A stretch of DNA of 64,000 nt from Pseudozyma flocculosa PF-1 (lineage: Eukaryota; Basidiomycota; Ustilaginomycetes; Ustilaginales; Ustilaginaceae). The notes beneath the pieces were generated by a model, which saw only the letters and a program-made list of their open reading frames with translations, did not search any database and had not been told where the DNA came from. A program made the position numbers and the translations under genes. The DNA lies in the NCBI RefSeq assembly GCF_000417875.1, contig NW_006920878.1, positions 615,880-679,879 of the forward strand. The letters are read 5' to 3'. Positions 1 to 10,900 of the stretch are shown piece by piece; the first letter of the stretch is position 1; every line of letters begins with the position of its first letter.

Positions 1-397
1 AGCGAAACACGACCGAGGAGGAGGCGAGATCCTCATCGTCTGCCGCTGGTGCATCGCGCCGAGCTGCGGGCGTCGACGTGCCCGGCTGAGGGCGGGAAGC
101 GGTGTCGTCGTCGTTGTCCAAGTCTAGCGAGATGGCGCCTACGCGGCGGCGCGCCGGAGGGATGCTGGTTGCCGCGGCATTGCCGGATGTCGATGCCGGA
201 ACGCTGCTGGTGCTTGCCTCTGCGGATTTATCTGCCGCTGTGGCTGCGGTCGAGGAAGGGTCGCCGCTGAATGCGCTGCTCTTTGTGCGCAAGCCAGCGC
301 CGCGCGGACGGGAGCGTTTGACAAACGAGGTCTCGAGGGGCTGTGTGTGCTGCTGCTGCTGTTGCTGTTGGTGGTCGTCGTCCGAGTCCAGGTTCAT
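1..397 (-). CDS. 5' part of an unrecognised protein, truncated by the left edge
   Basis: An open minus-strand frame runs from an ATG at 397-395 to the left edge with no stop, about 132 residues. The start region is acidic and then glutamine-rich (MNLDSDDDHQQ). A basic, low-acid stretch follows (FVKRSRPRGAGLRTKSSAF), then a long Ser/Ala/Thr-rich segment and two acidic patches (LDLDNDDD and AADDED). This is the composition of a disordered N-terminus of a nuclear protein. The basic block followed by acidic patches vaguely recalls spliceosome-disassembly (Ntr2/GCFC-type) N-termini, but that is only an impression. The folded part lies outside the window, so no function is assigned. The gene is co-oriented with TAF1, whose stop codon lies 484 nt upstream of this ATG. 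Confidence 0.5.
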   Translation of the reverse strand, partial: MNLDSDDDHQQQQQQQHTQPLETSFVKRSRPRGAGLRTKSSAFSGDPSSTAATAADKSAEASTSSVPASTSGNAAATSIPPARRRVGAISLDLDNDDDTASRPQPGTSTPAARRDAPAADDEDLASSSVVFR

Positions 398-881
398 GTT
401 GGTGATGATGTGAGAGGCGTGATGCTGCTGCTGCGATTGTGCCTGACAGGGACCGACGACGGCGGTCAGAGATGGCTGCGGGTTGGTTTGATGGTGGTGG
501 ACGAGAGGCAGGCAGAGGGCCTCGCAGTCGGGTCTGTCTGGAAGAAGCCGACCAACGAGCCAACGAGGGCCGAGGCCAGAAAACTCCACTTTGTGGCCGG
601 TGCGGTGCTCGCGTAGGCGCCGCCCGGCGAGCGCAACGGCTCAGCTCTCGTCGTCTGTTCCACGATCCGTCGCTGAATGAAATTATAACCATCTCTCCCG
701 CTCGACGACGCAGCGACGGCGATCAAACCAACGTCGATGCAATAATGTTACGCTGCTGTTACAATGGAAGACGATACCAGTACAATGGGTGACCCAACAG
801 AATGGAATCAGGGAGGCCAAGGACGTGACGTGGCCTGGTCTGATCTGGCCTGGTCTGTCCCGTCCCCCCCCGCGCAGCCGA
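398..881. other. intergenic, 3' region of TAF1 and promoter of the left-edge gene
   Basis: No convincing coding frame is present. The stretch holds a CTG/TTG trinucleotide run just inside the left gene, an AT-richer patch near 675-790 and, at about 825-855, two copies of a TGGCCTGGTCTG unit. That unit belongs to the CAGGCC/TGGCCTG family seen in other intergenic regions of this window. Confidence 0.5.
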
Positions 882-3800
882 TCACGACGACGGCTTCGAT
901 AGCTTCTTGAGCTTCAGCTTCAACCCACCTCCGCCACCCGACGACGACGGCGGGCTCTGCGCCGACCCGCTGGCCGCTGGCGAGCTAGCATCGCCGCCCG
1001 CCATCATCCCGCCATAGCCACCCGCTGCAGCTGTCGCCGCCCCAGCCCCACTCCCTCCTCCTCCGCCACCGCCGCCACCACCGCCGGGCGTCTGCACCAT
1101 CGGCGAAGGCGGGATCGACGACATNNNNNNNNNNNNNNNNNNNNNNNNNNNNNNNNNNNNNNNNNNNNNNNNNNNNNNNNNNNNNNNNNNNNNNNNNNNN
1201 NNNNNNNNNNNNNNNNNNNNNNNNNNNNNNNNNNNNNNNNNNNNNNNNNNNNNNNNNNNNNNNNNNNNNNNNNNCCCATGCCGACTCCCGGTCCAAAGAA
1301 GCCACTGCCCGTCCCGAGGTGCGGCAGACCCGGTCGCCCTCCGCCGCCCGCCGGCGTCCCCGGCCCGCTCGCCGAGCCGCCGCCCGCGCCGTTCTTGCCG
1401 CCCGAGCCGTCCTTTGGGTACATGGGGCACGAAGTGTTGGTCGACATGTGGCCCACCTCGCCGCACCGCCCGCACCGGCGCTTGGTGTCGGTCTTGTTGA
1501 GCAGCTTCTTGTACCCGCCCGGGATCGCCAGCCCCTCGGCCGCCGCCTTGGCATTCTTGCGCTGGATGCGCCGCTCCTGGTTCTTCTTGCGCTGCGCCAG
1601 CTCCTCTTGCAGCCGCTTCATCCGGCTCGCGTCGATGGCATCGTCCCCCGTGGGCACCAGGTCCTCGGTGGCAATCATCTCGTCCTCAATCTTCTTGCGC
1701 TGCGTCACGTACGCGTTGATCACGGCCGCGTCGCGCACAATCTCCTTTTGCCACTTGCCGTTGACCAGCCGTCGGATGCACAGCACCCGAGACCCCTCGC
1801 CGCCGTCCTGACCTTCGCCGCCGGGTCCGGGCGTGCTCACCCGGCTCGGGCTCCGATCGCGCCGGATCGAGTCGGCACGGGACTGGGCGCGTCCGTGGCC
1901 CCTGGCACCGCCGCCCAAAAAGGGGCCCTTCTCGTCTTCGGGCGTCAGCTCCGGCGGCACCGGGTTCGACAGCGAACGGCACTGGGCGTTCCAGATCCGG
2001 TCCACCTCGCTCCGGTACACTGCCTGCTGCTCGGCCACGCTGTACTTGTGCCCGGACTTGGACTTGGCCTCGGCCTCGGCCTGCGCCATCCGCTCGTCGG
2101 CATCCTCGCCCGCCCGAAGGAAGATCTCCTTCATCGACACCCGGATGAAGCTGAACGCCTCGCCGCGGCCCGTCGGGTCGCCGGGCCCGTGCAGCTTGAG
2201 CATCGCCTTGCCCTGGGTGGCGTTGATAAAGTTCTTGCTCGTGATCCAGGGCGCCAGCAGCTGCTCGATGTCCATCTTGCTCTCGTCGCCGTCCTCGTCG
2301 GCGCCTTCGGCCGACTTGGTGTAGCCGGCGTCGAGCAGGTGTCGCTGTCCGACCTGCATGCTCTCGGCCAGCGCGATGTGCTCCGGTGGCAGCAGCTTGA
2401 ACAGCTCCTGCTCGTCGGGCACCACAATGTGCGGCTTGAGCTTCCAGAAGCCCTGGTTGACGTCGCCCGCCTTGCGGTTGTACTCCATAAACTCCTGTTG
2501 GGCGCGATCGAAGAGACGAGACCCGTTCCGAAGAGAGGAAGCAGACGCCAGCGGGGCGGGATTGGATCAGCAGTGGAACGTGACGCCGTAAGCGAGTCGG
2601 GCGCATCTCGCCGGCGCGTTCGTCGACTCACCTTGAGACGTTGGCGCATCTGCAGCTCGTTCTGGTCCGGGAAGTAGCGCATCAGGCGGTGGATCTTGAT
2701 GCGCTGCCGGTAGCTCTTCTGGATCAGCTTGTACGCTATCATCTGCAGGCGGTACTTGATGTTGTTGGTCACCAGGCGGGCGTGCGGACCGGGAATGGGC
2801 TGGATGGGGTAGGTCTGGCCCACGACGAACAGGTTCTTGATCTCGCGCAGGTAGTAGCGGATCTCGTTCTTGGTCGTGCTGCGGATCAGGAGGAAGTCGG
2901 TGTGGGCAGGCTTGTGCCGGAAGAGGGGCGCCCGCACCAGGTTGTTGTAGAGCGTCGGCTGCACCTTTCCCGCCTCGATGTTGCCAAACTTCATAAAGGG
3001 CGACTCGTCGGCCACGTCGAGCACGTAGGGCTCGCCAATGTCGAGCTTGGGGATGTGCTCGTCCTGGGGCGACTTTTTGCGGTAGTAGTTGACCAGCAAG
3101 CTGCCCATGCCGAGGTTGGAGAGCAGCGGCGGGTACTCTTCCGAATACTCGTAGAGCACGTACGGGCCCGTGTCCTTGAGCGTCAGGTCGCGCGTGGTGC
3201 GCAGCACCTCGTTGGGGTCCTTGGCCTTCTTGGCGTTGCCGCTGCCGTCCTTTTTCTTCTTCGAGGACCGCGTCTTTGAAAACGTGAGCGGCATGTTGGT
3301 CGGGAACTGCATCGCCGGCCGGTGAAACGAGCGAGCCTCGGCCTTGGTCAGCTTGGTCTTGTACCAGGGCAGCTGCAGCTTGGTGGCGGGCCAGGCGTGC
3401 TGGACGACGAGCTTGCCGAGCGTTTGGCGGACGCGCTGCCGGTGCTCGCGCGCCTGCTCGTAGAAGCGGTCGTTGGAGAGGTTGAAGGGGTCCATCTCGG
3501 CCGTGGGCCTCGACCCGGCGGCGGCACCGCGCTGCTCGACGGCCGTCTGAGAGGGCGCATCCGCCCGGAAGAGGGACGTGTGCTTTGCCTTTGGGCCCGT
3601 GTCCTCCTCGAGCATCATCTGCGGGTCGTTCATGTCCAGCACGAGCTGGTCAAAGGCTTCAAAGGAGCAGCTGCCGTCCCAGATGATGCCGCGCAGCCAG
3701 CCACCTCCGGCCAGTTCGTGGCTGAAGGGCTTGTCGATGCTGGGCATCAGCGGACCGTCTTCGAGCGCTTCGACCGAGGCCGAGTCATATGAAAGAGCCT

Positions 3801-5010
3801 CGTCGCCGTCTGCCGAGGGTAGCAGCTGCTGCTGCTGGTCCTCTGGCACTCGCTCGGCGTTGCCCCAGGCGATCCGCTCCTCCCAGTCGTCGAGCTCGAC
3901 CATCGCCAGCTTGGGTCTGCTGCGCCGTGCTGCCGCACTTTTTGCTGCCGATGCAACCCCCGCGGTCGAGATGATTTCGATGCCGCCCTCGTCAGAGTCT
4001 GCCTCGTCTCCGGGCGCACGGGCGGCATTGACAAGGTCGTTGGTCAGCTGTGAGACCAGGGGCGGCTCTTGGGGAGTGCTGCGGGTGGTGCGCAGCAGCA
4101 GCAGCTCGCGCGTGCTCTGGGGCACAGGCAGCTCATCGTCAGGCTGCAGATGGAACTGGGCTGGTTTCGCAGCCAGCTTGCGCTTTTTGGCGGGGCGGGT
4201 GGCGAAGAGGTCGGTGAAGTTGAGGACCCTGTCTGGGTCAAAGTCGGGAAAGAGGCGGCGAACCTCGTCGATGTCGATGAGCGGAGCGCGGGTCGGTGGT
4301 TGTTGCGGGGGAGGGGTGCGCGGCTGCGGCGACTTTGCGCCGGTGGGCAATACGATGCCGGCTGCTGGCGTGCTGTTGGTTGGGGTTGGGAGCGAGAAGA
4401 GTGAGGTGGCGCTGTCGTCGTCGATCTCTGACTTGATCTTGACGGAGCCAGTGTCAAAGGTGGGACCCCGCCCTGGTTGTTGCTGCTGTTGGCGTGAGAG
4501 CGGGACGTCGTCGGCGTCGTCGTCATCTCCCTGGTGGTCCTGGCCGCGCTGGACGTCGCCGTCGCCGTCGTCGTCATCGTCAAAGTCGTCGTCTTCGCCG
4601 CGCAGGCGAGTGGTGGGCTTTTCCAGCTGTGCCATTCCCTGCCTGTAGTACCTGTCGAGTGCGGCCCTCTCCTCCGAGTCTCTCTCCTGGGCGAGCTCCC
4701 TGCGCATCTCGTCGTCGACCTCGCGCTCCCAGTCCTTTGCGCCGCCATTGGCGCGGTTGCTGGTGCCCAGCGGGCGCGTCGAGGCGCGGTCGTGGGCGTT
4801 GCGTGCGTCGCCGTACTGGTCATTGTCTTCTTCGTCGTCGTCAAAGAAGCGGTGGTCGTAGATTTCCTCGCTCTTGAGTACGGTGTTTGCGGAGGCGATG
4901 CCGAGGCGGTGCAGGTCGGACGGGTGTTGCGTGTCGATGCCGAGGTCGCGGAGGACGTTGCCGAGGGCGAGGCCGCCGAGCTGGGAAGCGGCGTTTTGCT
5001 CGTCGTCCAT
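882..5010 (-). CDS. TAF1: TFIID subunit 1 (TAF1), two visible exons, interrupted by an N gap
   Basis: Largest TFIID subunit, the nuclear scaffold that binds TBP and TAF7 at RNA polymerase II promoters. Coding exons are 2632-5010 (793 codons from the ATG at 5010) and 2494 downward; the intron 2495-2631 has GTGAGT and CAACAG ends and keeps the phase. The TAF1-specific central domain (DUF3591/HAT region) spans roughly residues 560-1000, with blocks such as YVLYEYSEEYPPLLSNLGMG and, straddling the splice, LKEFMEYNRKAGDVNQGFWK. A CCHC zinc knuckle follows at C1134, C1137, H1142 and C1149 (CGRCGEVGHMSTNTSC). There are no bromodomains, as in yeast TAF1. The 150 N at 1125-1274 fall in the Gly/Pro-rich tail, and the frames on either side disagree by one base, so the gap size is wrong or an intron is hidden there. 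The visible C-terminus (KLKLKKLSKPSS) ends at the TGA at 882-884. Confidence 0.95.
1125..1274. other. assembly gap (150 N) inside the TAF1 3' coding region
   Basis: Run of 150 N. The TAF1 reading frame before the gap is not the frame that gives the plausible C-terminus after it. The round length suggests an estimated or placeholder gap. Flanking sequence encodes glycine-rich low complexity, the kind of sequence that breaks assemblies. Confidence 0.99.
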
Positions 5011-5677
5011 GGTGGCGGGGGTGGACGAGGTGGACCCCCGTTCTCCCTGCGAAAGGTGACCCGCACGACGAGGGGAGGAAGGAGGAGGAGGATGAGGACG
5101 AGGACGAGGACGAGGACGAGGAGGTGATGGTGGTGGTGGTGATGGCGGTGGTGGTATTGGTGGCGAGCGAGAAGGCAACGAGCCCCTTGTGGAGGGTGGC
5201 CTGGCCACGCCTTGACTGAGCGGAGGGGTCGCGTTGGTTCGGCTCCGAGGACCAATCGCTGCCCGCCAACTCGCCGTTCCGCTTCACACTCTAAACTTTG
5301 TTGCTGGCCTGCTCCACATCCAGATTCGGTTTCTTTTGACTCTTTGGTGAGCCGTCAGACGCGGCGGCCACACACACGAAGAGGCAGACTCAGAGGCAAC
5401 CAGCCAGGAAGCCCCGCACCAAGGGTCTTTGACTAAGAGCCTGGCCAACAGGGCTGCCCGCCACCACCACCACCACCACCACCACCAACCACCATGTTGC
5501 AACCGTAGCAAGCACCCAACACCAAAGCCTAGCACGTCCCTCGGCCCCCTCGCACATCGCCTCGTGGGCAGTTCACATCACATCACCACGGCGCGCCCGC
5601 GCCCCCCCTCCATCCTCGAACCCAGATCCGCGCCCATACGGTCACGCTCGCCCTGGCTGCGCCCCGCCCCGCCCGCC
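5011..5677. promoter_or_regulatory. divergent promoter between TAF1 and ketopantoate reductase, with microsatellites
   Basis: 667 nt separate two start codons pointing away from each other, so this segment must hold both promoters and 5' leaders. It contains a GAGGAC-type repeat at about 5081-5125 grading into GGT-rich sequence to about 5155, and a CCA trinucleotide run at 5461-5487. No clear TATA element was seen. Confidence 0.5.
5461..5487. repeat. CCA trinucleotide microsatellite
   Basis: Nine consecutive CCA units in the 5' leader of the ketopantoate reductase gene. If translation began at the upstream in-frame ATG at 5429 the tract would encode polyhistidine, which argues against that start. 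Confidence 0.9.
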
Positions 5678-7552
5678 ATGCGGTTCCACCTGCTCGGCGT
5701 AGGCTCCATCGGCTCCCTCGTCGGGTTCCACCTCAAGCGCTCGATACGCGCACAACGCGCCCACCTCCAGCCCTTGTCCCGGGCGCAGGCACGCAAGAAC
5801 CTCCTCCTCTCCAACCTCGACCCAAACGGCGGCGACTCCGATGGCAACAGCGCGGCCGCCAACAGGGCGCTCGTATCACACATCCCGCCCCACGTCAGCC
5901 CCTTTCTGCCCAACCCGACAGACACCTCAGTCACCCTCCACGTCCGCCAGCGCCTCTTTGCAAAGCAGATTGACCGCCGCGCCCACAACTCGATCCTCGT
6001 CGATCGTGCGGGCGTCCGCGGCGTAGAGTCGGGCTTCGTCGTCGAAAGGTCGAGCGCCGCCTCCGACGTCGTCTCGTCGCTCGTGCGCACAGACGACCGC
6101 CACCGCAGGCCCGCTCAGTTCCAGATCTCGCGCGCCTCGGGGCCCAGCGCCGCCTCCACGACCTACGATGCACCCATCCCGGACGGCGACGGCGGCGTGT
6201 CCCTCATCTCGTCGATCGAGGGGCGCTACCATGACCCGCTCCACTCGCCCATCGACTGCCTCGTCATCACCACAAAGTGCGACGCCACCCTCGCCGCGCT
6301 CCGCCCGCTGCTGCCCCGCATCCACCCCTGGAGCACCGTCGTCCTCATCCAGAACGGCATGGGCGTCATGGACACCCTCCTCGACCGCTGCTTCCCGGAC
6401 CCGGAAACGCGGCCAAACTTTGTCCTCGCCACCACCACCCACGGCGTGTGGAAAAAGGCGCCCCTCAACGTCGTCCACGCTGGCATCGGCGAGCTCCACT
6501 TTAGCGTCGTGCCCAGCCCGCGCGGCGGTGCACAGGGGTTAGAGATGGAGCTCGAGGCCGAGATGGCGCAGCGCTCCATCGCAGCAGCAGCAGCGGCGGC
6601 GACCGAGGGGCAGGATCTTCCGCCATTACGCAAGACGGCGGGGACCGGGTGGGACAAGTTTGCAGCGGCGGCCGAGGAGGAGGCGCGGTCCGAACAAGCC
6701 TCGTCGTCGGCAGTGGCATCGAGGGGGATACCGGGGCAGACGGCAGCGGACACGACGACGGCGACGGCGACAGCATCAACAACGGACTCGACCGCAGCAG
6801 CACCACTACAACCGCTGCTCGACGTCGGCGGCATCCCCGACGTGGCGAGCCTGCGGACGCTGCGGCATACCGTCTCTTCGCTGCTGGCGCTGCCGCTCAA
6901 CGTGCAGTGGATCCCGGTGCGCGAGTACCAGCTCAAGGCGCTGCGGAAGCTGGCCATCAACGCGTGCATCAACCCGCTGACGGCGCTGGCCGACTGCAAG
7001 AACGGCGACCTGTACGCCAACGAGTCGGCCATGGACGCCATGTGGTCGGTGTGCGTCGAGATCTCGGCCGTCCTCGAGGCGCAGGTGCGCGACCATCTGG
7101 CCCGTCATCAGCGAAGGAGGGGATCGAGAGGTGGGAAGAATCGCAAGCGTTCCGGTAGCAGTGGCAGTGCTGCGACAAAAGCAGCGACGTCGACGACGGC
7201 GGTGCAGGGGGAGGAGCGGGGGCAGGTGGCAGTGAAGAGTCGACTTCCACCTGCCTCTTCGCTCTCGACTGCGGATCTACTGATGCGGATTGGGGAGGAC
7301 GGACGACCGGCGCTGGATCCGAGTCTGACGGCGCGCTCGCTGTACAACGACGTGCAGCGCGCCATCCGCACCACGGCCAACAACTGGTCCTCGATGCACG
7401 CCGACGTCAAGGCGCGCCGCGGCTCGACGGAAATCGACTACATCAACGGCTACGTATCCGCCCTCGGCCGCGGCTACGGCGTCGAAACGCCCGCAAACGA
7501 CCTCCTCACCAACCTCGTCAAACTCAAGACTGTCAAACTCACCGGTTCTTAG
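5678..7552 (+). CDS. PAN5: 2-dehydropantoate 2-reductase (ketopantoate reductase), enlarged
   Basis: NADPH-dependent reduction of ketopantoate to pantoate in the pantothenate/CoA pathway. The chosen ATG at 5678 starts directly at the Rossmann motif (MRFHLLGVGSIGSLVG), as in the family; an upstream in-frame ATG at 5429 would add 83 residues with a polyhistidine run. Family hallmarks are all present: the IQNGMG block, the catalytic-lysine block (KLAINACINPLTALADCKNG, first Lys = K424, compare PanE K176) and the TEIDYINGY block with E585. The 624-residue length is well above the usual 300-400. The excess is one Ala/Ser/Thr-rich insertion at about residues 290-385 and another of basic/Ser/Thr type at about 475-540. 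Substrate and fold residues lie outside the insertions, so the enzyme is probably active. It converges on SMC6. Confidence 0.93.
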   Translation: MRFHLLGVGSIGSLVGFHLKRSIRAQRAHLQPLSRAQARKNLLLSNLDPNGGDSDGNSAAANRALVSHIPPHVSPFLPNPTDTSVTLHVRQRLFAKQIDRRAHNSILVDRAGVRGVESGFVVERSSAASDVVSSLVRTDDRHRRPAQFQISRASGPSAASTTYDAPIPDGDGGVSLISSIEGRYHDPLHSPIDCLVITTKCDATLAALRPLLPRIHPWSTVVLIQNGMGVMDTLLDRCFPDPETRPNFVLATTTHGVWKKAPLNVVHAGIGELHFSVVPSPRGGAQGLEMELEAEMAQRSIAAAAAAATEGQDLPPLRKTAGTGWDKFAAAAEEEARSEQASSSAVASRGIPGQTAADTTTATATASTTDSTAAAPLQPLLDVGGIPDVASLRTLRHTVSSLLALPLNVQWIPVREYQLKALRKLAINACINPLTALADCKNGDLYANESAMDAMWSVCVEISAVLEAQVRDHLARHQRRRGSRGGKNRKRSGSSGSAATKAATSTTAVQGEERGQVAVKSRLPPASSLSTADLLMRIGEDGRPALDPSLTARSLYNDVQRAIRTTANNWSSMHADVKARRGSTEIDYINGYVSALGRGYGVETPANDLLTNLVKLKTVKLTGS

Positions 7553-7948
7553 CCTCTCGCCGACGGGCTGGCGCGGAATAGCCCAGCCCGGCGAGCAAGG
7601 GAGCGAGTGAGCGTCGGACGACGCGGGAGATGTCAATGTCAAGTCGCTGTCTTTTGCCGCTGCTCTTATTGCTGCTGCTGCTGCTGTTGCTGCGTGAACA
7701 TTGGAACCATGACGTGGGATGAGAGGACAAAGGAGCCGGGGGCGGGAGCGGGGGAGCAAGCGATGCTGGCAGACGCAGAGAGAGGGAAAAGTACAAGAGG
7801 CAGGGCGGTAGAGTACAGGCGGGACAAAGGCGGAATGATCTGGCGGCAGCAGCAGAGGGCGAAGGGAGGGCGCAGCGGACAGCAGGGCGTGCGGGAGCAG
7901 GGCAAAAAAGAGGCTACGAGCGGAGGTCAGTCGTTTCGCCGTTCGCGC
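7553..7948. other. intergenic between convergent PAN5 and SMC6
   Basis: 396 nt shared by two 3' ends. It contains a CTG/TTG-rich run at about 7671-7692 but no coding frame I would defend. Confidence 0.5.
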
Positions 7949-10900
7949 TCAGCCCATCAAGACGTTTTGGCCTGTGCAGAGGGGCGGGAGAGAATTGCAA
8001 AATTAGTGACATCGCCACGCCACCCTGCCATCTACCAAGGCCCATTGTGCCCGTCCATGTAGGCGCGTGTCCACGTGCCTGTCCCCATGCCAGCCGCATC
8101 GGGGGCCACGGACGGCATCGACTCACCTCGCTCGGGTTCGGCGAGCTTGTGCACCATCACGCCGTCCTGGTCGACGTTGACGTTGCCCGGCAGCTCGAGG
8201 GGCGTGATGAGGACGTACTGGACGTTGCGGTACGCCATCGTCTCGCCCATGAGGAGGTCGAGGGCAATCTTGCGGTTGAACGTGTCCATAAAGACGTCAA
8301 ACTCATCGAGGCACCGGATCGGGCTCTTGATGGCCTGCCACAGCGACAGGAGCAGCGACGTCGTCGTGTACGACTTTTCGCCGCCCGACAGCGCCTTGGG
8401 GTCGCCCATCTTGCTGCCGCGCCCGCGGTCGTTTGTGCGGATGCTCATGCCGAGCGTCTTGGCGCCGTGGTCAAAGTGGAGCGAGCCAGAGTAGCCGCGC
8501 TTCTGGAGGTGCTTGGTGAAGAGGTGCTTGGTCCGGCTCGCCGTCGAGCGCTTAAACTCGTTGATCTTGTCCCACCGCTTGAGGCTGGCGCGCTGCAGGA
8601 TGGCGTGGAGCGAAGTCATGAGCCGGTACTGCTCCTCGCCCTTGTCGCGCCTCTCCTTGGCCTCCTCGAGCTCGCGCTGCGCCTGCTCCAGGCTGATGCC
8701 CGCCTCGCGGCTCGACCGGCGCTGCATCTCGCGCGTCGCGTCAATCTCGCGGCTGATCTCGTCGGCGCTGCGGTCCGTCTCGACCTCTTCGCTCAGCTGC
8801 TGGGCCTCGGCGACGATGGCGTCGAGCTCGCTCGCCCTCTCGGCCTCTTCGGCCTTGGCCTCCTCGAGCTTGGCCTCGGCCGCCTCGACCTTTTTGCGAA
8901 AGTAGTCTTGGTTGTTGACCAGCTTGACGCGCCGCTCAGTCGCCTTGAGCATCCGCTCGCTCAGCGTGCTGGTGGCCCGCTTGAAGCCCTCGAGCTTGGA
9001 TCGGATGCCTTCGAGCTGCTCCTCGAGCGCGCGCAGCTCGTCCTCGATGGCCTGCTTGCTCGCCTGGACCGCCTTGAAGAGGTCCACGTTGTCCGCCATC
9101 GCACGCTCGCTCTCCTGCTTGGACTCGGTAAAGGCGCGGAGGTTGACCGACTCGGCCTCGGCGAGCTCGGCATCGATGCGCTCGATGTCGCGCCGGTGCA
9201 TGTCGGCCTGGCGGTTCAGTCCCGGCAGCACCTTTTTGCGCATTTCGTCGATCTGCCGGTCGAGCTTGCTGCGTTCCGCGACGAGCTTCTCGAGCTCCTC
9301 CAAGGCGCGCAGCAGCTGCGCCTCGGCCTCTTTGCGGTCGTGCTGCACCCTCGCAATCTGGTCCTTTTGGCTCTGCGAGAAGCGCGGCACGCCGTCGTAC
9401 TTGTTGAGCGCGATCGAGGCACTGCCCACGTCTCCTCCGCGGATCTGGTAGAGGTCGCCGCTGTAGCAGTTCTGGACATTGTGGGGCCGGCGTCGCATCA
9501 GCTGGTCTCCGTCGCGGCGGGTCTCGACCAGCGCCGAACGCTCGATGCGGACCTGGGTGACGAGCTGGCGCTTGACGACCTCGTTGTCAAACTCGAGCAC
9601 GCGCAGGATCGTCAGTACCTCTGGGCTCGGCTCGCCCTGCGAAAAGTCGAACAGCTCGTCGCTGCCCGTGAGCACCATGGTCTTGTGGAGGCTCAGCTGC
9701 CGAATGTAGCGCTCCAGCCGCGATCGGTCCTGGTGGCAGGTGACGAAGAAGGCGTTGAGCGTGTTGCCGATGACGCTCTCGAGGACAGGAGCCCACTTCA
9801 TGTCCTTGACCTTGAGGTGCCTGCCGAGCGGACCGACCGGCTTGACCCGCCAGTTGCGGTCCCTGTCGATCTGCTGGAGCAGCTTGGGCACGTTGACGCC
9901 TCCGAACGCGATCACGCTCTCGTGCTGGTTGCCCTGCAGGCTGCGGAGGTGGCCGTCGAACATCTCGAACCTCTGGCGCATCTGGTCGCGGTCGGCCTCG
10001 GCGCGCCTCAGAGGGCCGTGGACGTTCACTCGCTGTTTTTCGAGCTCATCGGCCTCGCGTTGCACGCGCACCCGCTCATCCTCGATCTCTTTGAGCCTGT
10101 CCTTCAGCTCGAGCTGCCTCTCCTCGAGCACGTCGCGGCGCCTGCGTCCGTCGATGTTGAGCTTATCGGCCTCGACGTCGATCTTGGCCTGCAGCTCGTC
10201 GATCTCGCCGCGCAGGAACCTTTGCTGCCGCGCCAGCTCCTTTTCCTTTTGCCTCTCGGCCTCCTGCTCCATCCGCTTGGCGGCGATCCTCTGCTTGAGC
10301 TCCTTGCCCTCCTGCAGCAGCGGAGCCTGCTTCTCGGCGCGCTGCTGCTCCTCGGCCTCGAGCGAGGTGATCTGGTCGCCCACCTGGTCCAGCTCCTCTT
10401 CCGTCTTGCTGAGCGCCGAGGCGTACTTGTCGCGGTCCTCGCGGGCCTTGTCGATCTTGATCATGGCCTGCTCGAGGCTCTCCTTGCTCTCGGCGACGAG
10501 GGCCCACGCCATCTCGTTTTTCAGGTCGTCGATCTTGGTTTGGTAGCCGCGCGCCGCCTGGACGCGATCCCACTGGCGCTCGGCCTCCTTGAGGTTGTCC
10601 TTGAGGCGGTCGCGGGCGCGCGCCTGCTGCGCCAGCTGCGTCGCCATCTTGGTCAGGTTGACCTTGATGATCTCGACCTCCTTGGACAGCGTGCTGAGCT
10701 GCGTGCCGTCAAAGTACAGGGTGTAGAGCTTCTTGGGGTCGTTGGTGCCGAGGAACTGGCGGGCATTGTCCTGGGTCAGCACGTTGATCGGGTTGTCCAT
10801 CTGCAGGCTGAACTGGTCGCAGATGGCGTGGAGCTCGGCGCTGGTGGTCTCGACCGTCTTGCCGGAGCGGTCCTGGAGCTTCCAGGTGGCGGGTCCTTCG

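Noticed and set aside
2131..2631. Read-through of TAF1 exon 1 beyond residue 793
   Set aside because: The extension is frame-shifted sequence; a perfect GTGAGT donor and CAACAG acceptor restore the conserved EFMEYNR continuation.
1319..2677. 452-codon plus-strand frame opposite TAF1
   Set aside because: Antisense shadow; the minus strand encodes conserved TAF1 blocks and crosses a valid intron.
5429..5677. Upstream ATG as start of ketopantoate reductase
   Set aside because: Would add 83 residues with a polyhistidine microsatellite tract; the family begins at the Rossmann strand encoded from 5678.
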